From: a virus
Virus record (IMG/VR): IMGVR_UViG_3300030000_000007
Coordinates: 1 to 64,000 of that record
Strand: one strand, 5' to 3'
DNA length: 64,000 nucleotides
Within the stretch, counting starts at the first letter, position 1. Every line of letters starts with the position of its first letter. Position numbers and translations under genes: made by a program. Below the pieces are notes generated by a model, which worked only from the letters and a program-made list of their open reading frames with translations, had not been told where the DNA came from and searched no databases. Shown one piece after another: positions 30,507-37,730 of the stretch.

Positions 30507-31122
30507 TTAATTTTCTCTTTTCTTTTTCTTCAATTTTGATTCGTACAGACTTTAAAAATCCAGGAAATGTATTAAGCACTTCTGGTAAAAGTTTGTGTCT
30601 TACCTTATTACGGAGATTGAAATTCACATCATTATTAGTTTCATCATGTATGTATTCCAATTTGAAATGTGTAGCATATGTGAGAATTGAATTCTTAGAT
30701 GCGATAATAAGAGGCCTGATGACATTTTTATTCTGATAATCTAGAAGGTAACCATCTTGGCCACCTTGAAGTGATGTCATTAAAAACCATTCAGCAGCAT
30801 CATTCAGATGATGCCCAGTTGCAATCGGAATACTTTGCTTATTAAACCATTGATTACGACATTCACTCCAATATCTTTCTTTTGAATCGCCTTTAGGAAC
30901 ATCTTGAGGTTGACGTTCTACTACCAATTTCACATTATTGATAGATGCAAAATTCTGTGCAAAAGCAAGTTCTTGTTTAGAAGTTTCAGTGAGATGATCA
31001 TACGTAAAAAGCGTAATGTTTCGCTTTAGAGATTTGACAACATGAAACAGAACAACAGAATCTACACCGCCAGAAAAAGCGATACCTACATCTTTTGGGA
31101 GAGTTCTAAACGTGTTAATCAT
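30484..31122 (-). CDS. tilS: TilS-like tRNA(Ile)-lysidine synthetase
   Basis: 212 aa. PP-loop ATPase: GIAFSGGVDSVVLFHVV (residues 12-28) and TGHHLNDAAEWFLMTSLQGGQDGYL (102-126) equal the SGGxDS and HHxDDxAE blocks of TilS. It matches the core enzyme; the C-terminal domains of E. coli TilS are absent, as in short TilS forms. TilS changes C34 of CAU tRNA-Ile to lysidine so that it reads AUA. A CAT tRNA lies just upstream (31292). Leaderless start: TATAAT ends six bases before the ATG. Confidence 0.85.
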   Translation of the reverse strand: MINTFRTLPKDVGIAFSGGVDSVVLFHVVKSLKRNITLFTYDHLTETSKQELAFAQNFASINNVKLVVERQPQDVPKGDSKERYWSECRNQWFNKQSIPIATGHHLNDAAEWFLMTSLQGGQDGYLLDYQNKNVIRPLIIASKNSILTYATHFKLEYIHDETNNDVNFNLRNKVRHKLLPEVLNTFPGFLKSVRIKIEEKEKRKLNEHNGFL

Positions 31123-31137
31123 CTAATTATTATATCA
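31123..31137 (-). promoter_or_regulatory. Extended -10 promoter, leaderless output
   Basis: TGATATAAT followed by AATTAG and ATG; no ribosome-binding site. Reads into the TilS-NADAR operon. Confidence 0.62.
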
Positions 31138-31146
31138 TAGAAATAA

Positions 31147-31183
31147 AGCTGCCCCATATATTTTTACAATATATGGGGCAGCT
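31147..31183. terminator. Very strong hairpin, probable terminator
   Basis: AGCTGCCCCATATAT pairs with ATATATGGGGCAGCT, 15 bp perfect with a 7-nt loop, between tRNA(CAT) and the TilS promoter. Likely insulates the two units. Confidence 0.7.
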
Positions 31184-31219
31184 AGCAAGAGACCTGTGCT
31201 TATAACCACTTAAGCTTCC

Positions 31220-31290
31220 GTCCTACTAAATATCCAAATAGATATTTAGTAGGACGTGTGAGATTCGAACCCACTATCTCAGGTTTATTC
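31220..31290 (-). other. 15-bp hairpin joined to a tRNA 3' half
   Basis: GTCCTACTAAATATC/GATATTTAGTAGGAC (31220-31255) is adjacent to GTGGG-TTCGAAT-CTCAC and a 3' anticodon-stem half, i.e. the T-arm end of a tRNA with no 5' half. Probably a truncated tRNA. Confidence 0.55.
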
Positions 31291-31291
31291 T

Positions 31292-31368
31292 TGGTAGGTG
31301 AGGTGGGACTCGAACCCACTACCTCTGCTTTATGAGAACAGTGCCCATACCACTTGTGCTTCTCACCT
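31292..31368 (-). tRNA. tRNA (CAT): Met or Ile2, next to TilS
   Basis: Acceptor AGGTGAG/CTCACCT, A73, CCA; anticodon arm CTGTT-CTCATAA-AGCAG; T-arm GTGGG-TTCGAGT-CCCAC. Position directly upstream of the TilS-like gene makes Ile2 (lysidine-modified, reads AUA) the likelier identity, but sequence alone cannot separate it from elongator Met. Confidence 0.85.
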
Positions 31369-31435
31369 ATCTAATTTGTTTCTTCATTAATTTTGAAGAT
31401 AAATTATTATACCCTGAAAACGATGTAGTTAAAAC

Positions 31436-31579
31436 TTATTTATCATTTTTTCGTCTATCTCTTTCTGATGTAAATTTTTCTTTATCTTCTTCCCTCATTC
31501 GAGGCGTGAATAAGAAGATAAAAAATTTATCTACATTCCTATTATAGGCATCCATCCACAGCCTTAAAAGCTTCTTCAT
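31436..31579 (-). CDS. Small hypothetical protein, 47 aa
   Basis: MKKLLRLWMDAYNRNVDKFFIFLFTPRMREEDKEKFTSERDRRKNDK. GAGG before ATG; a short hydrophobic centre and a charged tail. Confidence 0.6.
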   Translation of the reverse strand: MKKLLRLWMDAYNRNVDKFFIFLFTPRMREEDKEKFTSERDRRKNDK

Positions 31580-31590
31580 TTGATTTACCT

Positions 31591-31953
31591 CTACTTAATA
31601 ATGAGAGTTGAATCTAAACAGCAATTTTTCAATTTTTCATATACTTCAGGATAAACATTTATGCACCCTGAACTTATAAAATGATCTTTTATGTTTATAC
31701 TTTTTAATCTTTGCAATCTATTCTGTTCTGGCTTTAACAACCAGACACGATGAATAGCATATACCATATCATCCGTTTCTAAAAACTGAATAACATCTCC
31801 ACCATATCCTGGATCCGAAGTGATTCGTTGTGTCAATTTATATTCACCTACAGGAGTTGGTATATTTTTACCCAACAACACTGGATAACATTCTTGTGAA
31901 ATGTTAGAGGTGAAACAAATCGTAGCTAGAGCTAAAGTAACTATTACACTCAT
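31591..31953 (-). CDS. L,D-transpeptidase-like (YkuD) secreted protein
   Basis: 120 aa. Signal-like N-terminus MSVIVTLALATICFTSNIS. TPVGEYKLTQRI, then YAIHRVW (catalytic His region) and HFISSGCINVYPEVYEKL, which fits the YkuD active-site Cys motif (usually SHGCIRM; here SSGCINV). YkuD enzymes link or edit peptidoglycan peptides; here it may reshape the host wall or block re-infection. Shorter than cellular enzymes. Confidence 0.75.
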   Translation of the reverse strand: MSVIVTLALATICFTSNISQECYPVLLGKNIPTPVGEYKLTQRITSDPGYGGDVIQFLETDDMVYAIHRVWLLKPEQNRLQRLKSINIKDHFISSGCINVYPEVYEKLKNCCLDSTLIIK

Positions 31954-31990
31954 ATTTATAAGGAGGGAAATTTAAATTTCCCTCCTTTCC

Positions 31991-32386
31991 TCATTCACCC
32001 TTTTTCTTAGGCTTAACTTCTACAAATACTGTCTTTTCAATTATTAAAGTTTTTTGTGGAACTATAACTGCTTCTTCAATATGTGGTCTAATAAAAAGAT
32101 ATTCACCTCTTCCTAGTTCTGGATACCAATCATACCCATCACATTGGAGTTTACCTTCTATTCTTTTACATTTGACATCTACTACTCGTGGCCACAATGT
32201 AGCAGCAGTAGGATATCCCGGTAAGTATTGAGGCGTATGGTAGATGCTAGCTCCTGCATCCCATGGTTGTGCTACCTCAAAACCTACAGCACCAGAACCT
32301 AATTGATGAACTTCAACATTAACAGTTTCGGCATGTGTGATACCGAAATAAATCAATACTAAGAGTCCTAACATAAATCTCTTCAT
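31991..32386 (-). CDS. Secreted protein, 131 aa
   Basis: MKRFMLGLLVLIYFGITHAET is a Sec signal peptide with AxA-type cleavage (THA). Body begins VNVEVHQLGSGAVGFEVAQPWDAGASIY and has two cysteines (VKCKRIEGKLQCDGY). Start set at the ATG after GGAGGG. Function unknown. Confidence 0.78.
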   Translation of the reverse strand: MKRFMLGLLVLIYFGITHAETVNVEVHQLGSGAVGFEVAQPWDAGASIYHTPQYLPGYPTAATLWPRVVDVKCKRIEGKLQCDGYDWYPELGRGEYLFIRPHIEEAVIVPQKTLIIEKTVFVEVKPKKKGE

Positions 32387-32412
32387 AATAATTCCCTCCA
32401 TGATAGTCGGAA

Positions 32413-32943
32413 TTATTTAATGCCAAGTCGTGCTTTTACAACTGGGTCGTTACCAGAATACTTAGAATAATCTGGGACTATTGATTTCTGTTCAACTTGT
32501 GGGCAGATGTATCCAGTTAGTTTGAGTGCTTCAGCATTCATTGGGTCAGTACACATAAGAGCAAGTGATGCAGCTTTCATGCCCATGTTCCAAAGTTCGC
32601 GGCTGTTTTTCAGCATTTTGCAGTTGTCATCAACCCAAGTTGTACCACCACCGATACCAAGACCAGCAATGTTAACTGATCCAGATGTTGAACCCATACA
32701 CGTGTCGTTAGACGTCATAAGGTTTGGTCCAGAAACAGATGGTACGTTCTTTACAGTTTGTGAACCACTGTACTCAACGTGCGAGGTTGAGTCTGCTGGA
32801 GATGTGAATGTGATCGCTTGTGAGTTGCCAGCATTCATTGCAGCAGATCCAGACACAGAAGATGTAGTCGAAGTTGATGTGGCATCTGCTGCAGATGCTG
32901 CTACAGAAAAACACAATGCGATAATAGTGAGAATTTTTTTCAT
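32413..32943 (-). CDS. Secreted protein, 176 aa
   Basis: MKKILTIIALCFSVAASAADATSTST: clear signal peptide (ASA). Ser/Thr/Gly-rich middle, four cysteines spaced as two pairs, end MCTDPMNAEALKLTGYICPQVEQK. Resembles phage periplasmic proteins of unknown role; adjacent to two other secreted proteins. Confidence 0.78.
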   Translation of the reverse strand: MKKILTIIALCFSVAASAADATSTSTTSSVSGSAAMNAGNSQAITFTSPADSTSHVEYSGSQTVKNVPSVSGPNLMTSNDTCMGSTSGSVNIAGLGIGGGTTWVDDNCKMLKNSRELWNMGMKAASLALMCTDPMNAEALKLTGYICPQVEQKSIVPDYSKYSGNDPVVKARLGIK

Positions 32944-32999
32944 GTTGGTTCCTTTATGAATAGTTTGGGTGGTATTTAAAAATACCACCCAATTTTCTA

Positions 33000-33734
33000 T
33001 TAGATAGAAGCGTTAGTAACTTTTACGTTACCACTGAACGAACCAGATTGGAACGAACCAACATTCTTCACATCACCAACTGTTAATGTACCACCAGCAC
33101 CAACGGTTTCATTGCCACCGATTACATTTCCGTAAGTAGTAGTCTTGTCAACACCAGCTGTAATGCCAGTTGCTGAAGTACATGTTCCACCGCGGCACTG
33201 TCCATCCTGTGCAGATACAGTCACAGCAGATACATTTGCAGCAACTGCATTGCTACCACTGAATGCCAAACCGCTGTTAACGTTTTGAGCAAATGACTCT
33301 GTACCAACAACTGCATTTGATGTAACAGAAGAAGTAGTGCCATTAGTCTTGGAAGGTTTAGCAACTGTTGCCGTCACTGTACCATTACCATATTGCGATG
33401 CTCCAGCATAGGAACCACCCAATCCAACACCACCAGCTGCAGTGAAGGTTGAACCAGTTGAAGTTGCTGTTGTAATACCATTAGCAGTTTTTTGACCCAC
33501 GTTTGTAGCACCATCAACACAAGTTGTGTTGGTAGCGTATGCTACTGAACCATGGATAGAGCTTTGATTTACCCCATTTGCTACTGAATAGCTTGAGGTT
33601 GCCCCATTGACTTCAGATGATACAGTTGCAACAACCGTAGGTGCTGGAGTAGGTGCAGGTGATGGACCATTATGAGCCATTGCTGAACCAAGAACGGCCA
33701 AGAGGGCCAAAGAGATAAGAGATTTTTTCATCAT
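33000..33734 (-). CDS. Secreted Gly/Thr/Ser/Ala-rich repetitive protein, 244 aa
   Basis: MMKKSLISLALLAVLGSAMAHNGPSPAPTPAPT: signal peptide, then a Pro linker. The body repeats short beta-type stretches (GGVGLGGSYAGASQYGNGTVTATV, SAQDGQCRGGTCTSATG) like a filament or adhesin. Low complexity and high codon evenness; likely periplasmic or surface filament. Confidence 0.75.
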   Translation of the reverse strand: MMKKSLISLALLAVLGSAMAHNGPSPAPTPAPTVVATVSSEVNGATSSYSVANGVNQSSIHGSVAYATNTTCVDGATNVGQKTANGITTATSTGSTFTAAGGVGLGGSYAGASQYGNGTVTATVAKPSKTNGTTSSVTSNAVVGTESFAQNVNSGLAFSGSNAVAANVSAVTVSAQDGQCRGGTCTSATGITAGVDKTTTYGNVIGGNETVGAGGTLTVGDVKNVGSFQSGSFSGNVKVTNASI

Positions 33735-34268
33735 GTGTTTCCTTCAATTTAACTAAAAAAATGAAGGTAACGAACCTACGGTGGCGATGTTCAACCGTAC
33801 TCTTTCGAGGTTAGGTACATCGCTTGTGCATCGACATTTCTGACGAATTACCATTATACCAGCCTGTTACCAGGTTGACCGTCATAAAATCTTTTTGATA
33901 TATTTTATGTAACGAATGAGATTAACCTGCGTTAAGTTAATCTAGTAATGTCATTTGAAAACGACATTAATGGATTATCCTAAATTAATTTAGAAGTTTC
34001 TTGATGTTATTGGAATCGAACCAATTGACTGCATGCGGCTTTACGGTTACCATACTTGCATCTGAATCGAACAGAATCCAACCCTATTTACAGTTTCTCT
34101 ACCCAGGAGAAAACATCAAATTCTTGCACCCCGATTATCAGGACGGCTTTGATATTTCAATCTTGTAGTTTACTACCATTTGCATTGCAAAAGTTCCGTG
34201 TTGTCATTGTGGCCACGGTTGCCTTGACGTCTATTGCAAATTCTTTCATCTATTTATAGAAAGTCCGA
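33735..34268 (-). other. 534-bp gap with degenerate tRNA-like elements
   Basis: GGTAAC...GTTACC ends (about 33767-33880) enclose a D-arm-like segment; T-arms GG-TTCGATT-CC near 34010 and TCTG-TTCGATT-CAGA near 34058 lack matching 5' halves. No ORF with a ribosome site. A TATAAATA box lies at 34251. Looks like decayed or interrupted tRNAs. Confidence 0.45.
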
Positions 34269-34424
34269 TCAACATTTATGCTTCATTTTGTCATACTGCT
34301 TAATGTAAAATTCAACATCAGCAACAGAATGAAGTTCTTGTTGGTTTAGATATTCTTCTAAAGTGATTGTTCTATCTTCTAAAGATAGGGTTTCTAACAG
34401 TGAGTTCCATAATCGTACTAGCAT
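34269..34424 (-). CDS. Small acidic protein, 51 aa
   Basis: MLVRLWNSLLETLSLEDRTITLEEYLNQQELHSVADVEFYIKQYDKMKHKC: the LEEYLxxxxSVADVExxIKxYD pattern is common in small phage proteins. ATG follows the upstream stop (TAAATG). Confidence 0.72.
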   Translation of the reverse strand: MLVRLWNSLLETLSLEDRTITLEEYLNQQELHSVADVEFYIKQYDKMKHKC

Positions 34425-34688
34425 TTATTCAGTTCCTTTAAGAGGTCTATTTTCGATGAACACATAAAGTTCTGCAGCTTTTTCAAGAAGATCAGCAGTT
34501 GAATATACTTTTGGTAACATTTCATCTTTGATTGCTTTGAGCTGCTTTGCATCATAACCAGATACTTCATTTGAGTGTTGAAGGACTTGTTCTGTTATTC
34601 TGCATTCACTTGCATAAATCGAATCTAAATAGTGCTTAGCTAATTGTAGAACGTCAAATCTCAATTCAAAGGGTGTTTTGTTGGACAT
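34425..34688 (-). CDS. Hypothetical protein, 87 aa
   Basis: MSNKTPFELRFDVLQLAKHYLDSIYASECRITEQVLQ...VYSTADLLEKAAELYVFIENR. TPFELRFDVLQLAKxYL is a conserved start in T4-like phage proteins of unknown role. AGGAG site at the chosen ATG. Confidence 0.78.
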   Translation of the reverse strand: MSNKTPFELRFDVLQLAKHYLDSIYASECRITEQVLQHSNEVSGYDAKQLKAIKDEMLPKVYSTADLLEKAAELYVFIENRPLKGTE

Positions 34689-34726
34689 AATGTCTCCTGT
34701 GTGTTGTGTGTTAAGGTCATCAAGAT

Positions 34727-35011
34727 TCACTTTACATCTAAAGTGGTTTTCACTCTGTTCTTTCCTACATGGTAACCATCACAATGTAGACATTTCCAAT
34801 TCCCAAATTTTTTACCTATTTTCTTTTCCATACTTTCTGCAGCTCTTATAACTGATGCTTTCGTTGGATAACTTATTTTAGGTAAACTATCATTTCTAAG
34901 ATGGGATCGTATATGGAATAAACCTTTTAAATTACCATTTCGCCAATTTCTCCACAGTCGTTTGAGTGGTAATTGATCTTTTAAACCTAAATAAATATTT
35001 CTAATCTTCAC
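34727..35011 (-). CDS. Basic protein with C-terminal zinc-finger-like motif, 94 aa
   Basis: Arg/Lys-rich N-terminus (RLWRNWRNGNLKGLFHIRSHLRND), then KASVIRAAESMEKKIGKKFGNWKCLHCDGYHVGKNR with a CxxC...H metal-type turn. Likely nucleic-acid binding. Confidence 0.72.
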   Translation of the reverse strand: MKIRNIYLGLKDQLPLKRLWRNWRNGNLKGLFHIRSHLRNDSLPKISYPTKASVIRAAESMEKKIGKKFGNWKCLHCDGYHVGKNRVKTTLDVK

Positions 35012-35032
35012 TTTTCTTGTTCAAATACTTTT

Positions 35033-35446
35033 TCAATTTTTTGGTACAACATTTATATATGCTATAGAAAAATTTGTTATTGTTTTAATTCCATTTTCGT
35101 CTGGCTGTGATACATCACCAGCACCGCACACACCATAAGAAACTTCAGCTTTTGTATTTATTAATTCTTGAAGTAACATACCTTTAGGTGTATCTAAAAC
35201 TATAACATCTCCCATAAGTTTTCCATCCACCAATCTTAAATTAGATACTCTATGGGAAACATCTTGTATTGACATACTGAAAAAATCTCTCGTCTCTTCT
35301 GAATCCATGGATTCATTAGCAAATCCACCAAGAAGTTCTCTATCATTGACCTTTTCAATGGCTCTTTCAATTACCCCATGTGGGTAAATATTACCATTTA
35401 CTGTCGGTTGATCCACATCTAAAATTTTAGCTACTAGTGAATACAT
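35033..35446 (-). CDS. Prohead-protease-like (gp21/S80-type) protein, 137 aa
   Basis: DQPTVNGNIYPHGVIERAIEKVNDRELLGGFANESM ... ISIQDVSHRVSNLRLVDGKLMGDVIVLDTPKGMLLQELINTKAEVSYGVCGAGDV resembles the phage prohead core protease fold (N-x-R/IYP entry, conserved H, then A/S block). Shorter than T4 gp21 and lacks an obvious catalytic Ser in the usual place, so it may be a non-protease relative. Confidence 0.65.
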   Translation of the reverse strand: MYSLVAKILDVDQPTVNGNIYPHGVIERAIEKVNDRELLGGFANESMDSEETRDFFSMSIQDVSHRVSNLRLVDGKLMGDVIVLDTPKGMLLQELINTKAEVSYGVCGAGDVSQPDENGIKTITNFSIAYINVVPKN

Positions 35447-35453
35447 TATTCAT

Positions 35454-35765
35454 TTACCTATGGAATTGTGATATTGCATCTTTAAAATAGATTGATTTTC
35501 TATCCTCTAAAACCCAACAACGTTTTACTAGCCATTTATCACTAAAAAGATTAAATGATAACCCACCTTCAATAAGTGCTGTTAAATCACTAGTTGATTC
35601 TAACAAATTCCATTTATGATTGCAAGATATGTATGCTTCACTACCGTCTTTGGTTGCTATTTTCAGTTTTTCAAAATTGACAATTGGTTCATTTGATATT
35701 TCTATCTCTATTTCTGATTTATTAAAATCATTTTTGATAAAATCACTCACTACTAAAAATTTCAT
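35454..35765 (-). CDS. Hypothetical protein, 103 aa
   Basis: MKFLVVSDFIKNDFNKSEIEIEISNEPIVNFEKLKIATKDGSEAYISC... beta-rich. Start set here because the longer frame upstream only translates a tRNA gene. Confidence 0.7.
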   Translation of the reverse strand: MKFLVVSDFIKNDFNKSEIEIEISNEPIVNFEKLKIATKDGSEAYISCNHKWNLLESTSDLTALIEGGLSFNLFSDKWLVKRCWVLEDRKSIYFKDAISQFHR

Positions 35766-35780
35766 TATGTTCCTTAAAAT

Positions 35781-35857
35781 TGGTGCCCAAGGTGGGACTC
35801 GAACCCACAGAACCCAGCTTCTTAGACTGGTACCTATACCAATTCGGTTACTTGGGC
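35781..35857 (-). tRNA. tRNA-Leu(AAG), class I shape
   Basis: Perfect acceptor GCCCAAG/CTTGGGC, A73, CCA; anticodon arm CCAGT-CTAAGAA-GCTGG; variable loop 5 nt. A34 would need inosine to read widely. A class II tRNA with the same anticodon is at 43618. Confidence 0.85.
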
Positions 35858-35871
35858 AAAAACTAAAATGT

Positions 35872-36000
35872 TGCGAATCTAAGTACAAGGATCGAACTTG
35901 CTTCTTCTGGATTACCAGTGCATTTCCTTCAATGCTAACTTCATTACTTGCTAGGATACTTCCAACCACTTTCCTAGACCCTTTGGGTAGGGCAACATAA
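35872..36000 (-). other. tRNA-like element with long variable region
   Basis: T-arm GCAAG-TTCGATC-CTTGT and outer pairs TCTAGGA/ACTTAGA (6 of 7) can form, but the anticodon loop AAGTTAG lacks T33. The flanks GTTGC/GCAAC pair as an outer stem. Probably a decayed tRNA. Confidence 0.4.
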
Positions 36001-36006
36001 TTCTAT

Positions 36007-36335
36007 TCAAAAAATATTATCTAACCACCAACGTGGAAGATTTTCATCTTCATACAATTCACTTAAGACTAAATGACCTTTACTCTGATCTTCTTTCCAC
36101 ATTGCAACGGTTACATTTAACCATTGTTTACCAACATAGAATCCATTTTTGTTTTTATCAACATGAGTTCCAAATGATTCACTATTGAACATGTCAATCA
36201 ATGACTCATCACTAAAATCTAAACCCGTCCAACCACTGGCAAAATATCTATAAAGATCCGCCATTCGTTTAAATTTAGAAGTTAAACCTCCTACTGTTTG
36301 TTTTAACTGACCTTTATTGCGTTTAGCTGGGACAT
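36007..36335 (-). CDS. Hypothetical phage protein, apparent 5' frameshift
   Basis: Frame from 36264 (MADLYRYFASGWTGLDFSDESLIDMFNSESFGTHV...) stays open upstream as PAKRNKGQLKQTVGGLTSKFKR and lacks a start. A good ribosome site (GAGGAGG) and ATG at 36333-36335 sit one frame off, and that frame stops after ten codons. A one- or two-base shift right after the ATG would restore about 108 aa. Either mutation, sequencing error or programmed shift; otherwise the 85-aa form starts at 36264 without a ribosome site. Confidence 0.6.
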
Positions 36336-36356
36336 GCGAACCTCCTCATAAAAAAC

Positions 36357-36443
36357 TGGCGGGTCATGATAGACTCGAACTATCACCTATTGCTAAGTGG
36401 GACGGATTTCAAGTCCGTTTGGTACCCCGTACCCCCATAACCC
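36357..36443 (-). tRNA. tRNA-Ser(TGA), copy 1
   Basis: Acceptor GGGTTAT/ATGACCC, G73, CCA; anticodon arm ACGGA-CTTGAAA-TCCGT; long variable arm. The stop codon of the endonuclease gene at 36444 touches its first base. Confidence 0.88.
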
Positions 36444-37109
36444 TTATATTCTTCCTCTTGAATATCCATTTAAAAGATATTCATCTAAATTTTCTTTTTT
36501 GATCTTGATAGGTTTTACACCATTAGTTACCCAACAAGTTCCAAACTGACTGTTCTTTTCACCATCATGAGGTCTTCTAGAAGATAATGTTTCTTTTCTT
36601 TTAATTTTAGATGAATTAGATAAAGCAGCAATAGCAGCCTTCCTAGTTCCATTTAACATTTTCTCTCTATGATTAGCCCATAAATCTATATTATTCTTTG
36701 TACAACTAATGCTTAGAGCACGTTTTACTTTAATTTTAGTTTCATTTGACCATAAGTGTCTATTAGAAAACCCACCAATTTTGCCCAAGAAAGAACGCTG
36801 CTCTTTAGATAATTCACTCCATCCACCTTCACCACCATATTTCAAATTGATGTTAAGTGGGTCTTTCAGTAAATCTTCATTTACTATATCTCTTTCTCTC
36901 TGCTTCAGTTCATCTCTTGATAAACATTTATCGACAATTTCTCTCACGTGGTTCTCATCGCCATATTTTTTGCGTGAGTAACCCAAAATTTTCCCACTAC
37001 CAAGATAACCATCTTCCAAGTTATCTGTTGAATGCATACCTACATAAAATTTACCCGTAACTTTACAAGTTGTTTTGTAGATGAAATGGTACTTCTTTTG
37101 TTTTGACAT
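36444..37109 (-). CDS. GIY-YIG homing endonuclease, mosaic
   Basis: 221 aa. N-terminal 95 residues nearly the same as the gene at 3836 (MSKQKKYHFIYKTTCKV...). Middle has NUMOD-like repeats (NETKIKVKRALSI). The last 40 residues (GTCWVTNGVKPIKIKKENLDEYLLNGYSRGRI) instead match the other endonuclease family at 41768. Stop TAA directly abuts tRNA-Ser. TAGGAGG and TATAAATA (37128) upstream. Confidence 0.92.
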   Translation of the reverse strand: MSKQKKYHFIYKTTCKVTGKFYVGMHSTDNLEDGYLGSGKILGYSRKKYGDENHVREIVDKCLSRDELKQRERDIVNEDLLKDPLNINLKYGGEGGWSELSKEQRSFLGKIGGFSNRHLWSNETKIKVKRALSISCTKNNIDLWANHREKMLNGTRKAAIAALSNSSKIKRKETLSSRRPHDGEKNSQFGTCWVTNGVKPIKIKKENLDEYLLNGYSRGRI

Positions 37110-37127
37110 ATCGGTTTCCTCCTATTT

Positions 37128-37135
37128 TATTTATA
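37128..37135 (-). promoter_or_regulatory. T4-type late promoter box
   Basis: TATAAATA 18 bp before the endonuclease start, in the leader shared with 98 and 4522. Confidence 0.6.
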
Positions 37136-37158
37136 GGAATCTGCCAAAATGTCGAATA

Positions 37159-37241
37159 CGGAAGTTGATGGAATCGAACCATCACCGGTTGCCAAGTGGG
37201 CAGGCTTTCGAAACCTGTTTACTACCATAGCCCCAACTTCC
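37159..37241 (-). tRNA. tRNA-Ser(CGA), no CCA
   Basis: Perfect acceptor GGAAGTT/AACTTCC, G73; anticodon arm CAGGT-TTCGAAA-GCCTG; long variable arm. The encoded 3' end is replaced by the endonuclease leader. Confidence 0.85.
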
Positions 37242-37250
37242 AAAAACATT

Positions 37251-37380
37251 AAATTTAAAACAGCAAAAACGGAATTGGGAATTGCGTCCTGGCCCACCAC
37301 GCGTAAAGGAATCGAACCTTCTAGGGTTTTTAAACCAAATAAAAGTAGATAACCAATTTACCAACGGCTGTTTTAAATTT
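37251..37380 (-). repeat. Inverted-repeat module with tRNA-like core
   Basis: AAATTTAAAACAGC/GCTGTTTTAAATTT, 14 bp, encloses about 100 nt. The core has T-arm GAAGG-TTCGATT-CCTTT and a D-arm-like segment, but the anticodon arm is unclear (TAA or AAA readings possible, poor stems). Confidence 0.5.
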
Positions 37381-37397
37381 AAAGTCTTCAAATCGAC

Positions 37398-37488
37398 TGG
37401 CGGAAGCGGTGAGATTCGAACTCACGGAGGGCTATTAACCCTCTCCGGTTTTCAAGACCGGTCCAATAAACCACTCTAGCACGCTTCC
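37398..37488 (-). tRNA. tRNA-Ser(TGA), copy 2
   Basis: Perfect acceptor GGAAGCG/CGCTTCC, G73, CCA; anticodon arm CCGGT-CTTGAAA-ACCGG; variable arm with AGGG/CCCT stem. Confidence 0.9.
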
Positions 37489-37494
37489 AAATTC

Positions 37495-37584
37495 TGGAGG
37501 AAAGATAGGGAATCGAACCCTAACCGGTTTTCACCAGTTCAACTGTTTTCCAAACAGTGACACTTCCAAAGTGTATAACTTTCC
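37495..37584 (-). tRNA. tRNA-Ser(GGA)
   Basis: Acceptor GGAAAGT/TCTTTCC, CCA; anticodon arm ACTGT-TTGGAAA-ACAGT; variable arm with ACTGG/CCGGT. Confidence 0.87.
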
Positions 37585-37608
37585 ATATTCTAAATCAAGT
37601 GGATGATC

Positions 37609-37647
37609 TATGTAGGCAAAGAGTCGAACTTTACTGCCATCTACATA
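37609..37647 (-). other. tRNA minihelix (acceptor plus T-arm only)
   Basis: TATGTAG/CTACATA, 7 bp, encloses only 7 nt (ATGGCAG) and a T-arm AAAG-TTCGACT-CTTT. D- and anticodon arms are missing. Could be a decayed tRNA or a genuine mini-RNA. Confidence 0.5.
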
Positions 37648-37730
37648 AAGAACGTTGAGTTTCTAGCTACCCATTGTTCCAACCGGCCGGTCTAATCACG
37701 TGTGAACGCTAATCCACAACACCACCTGAA

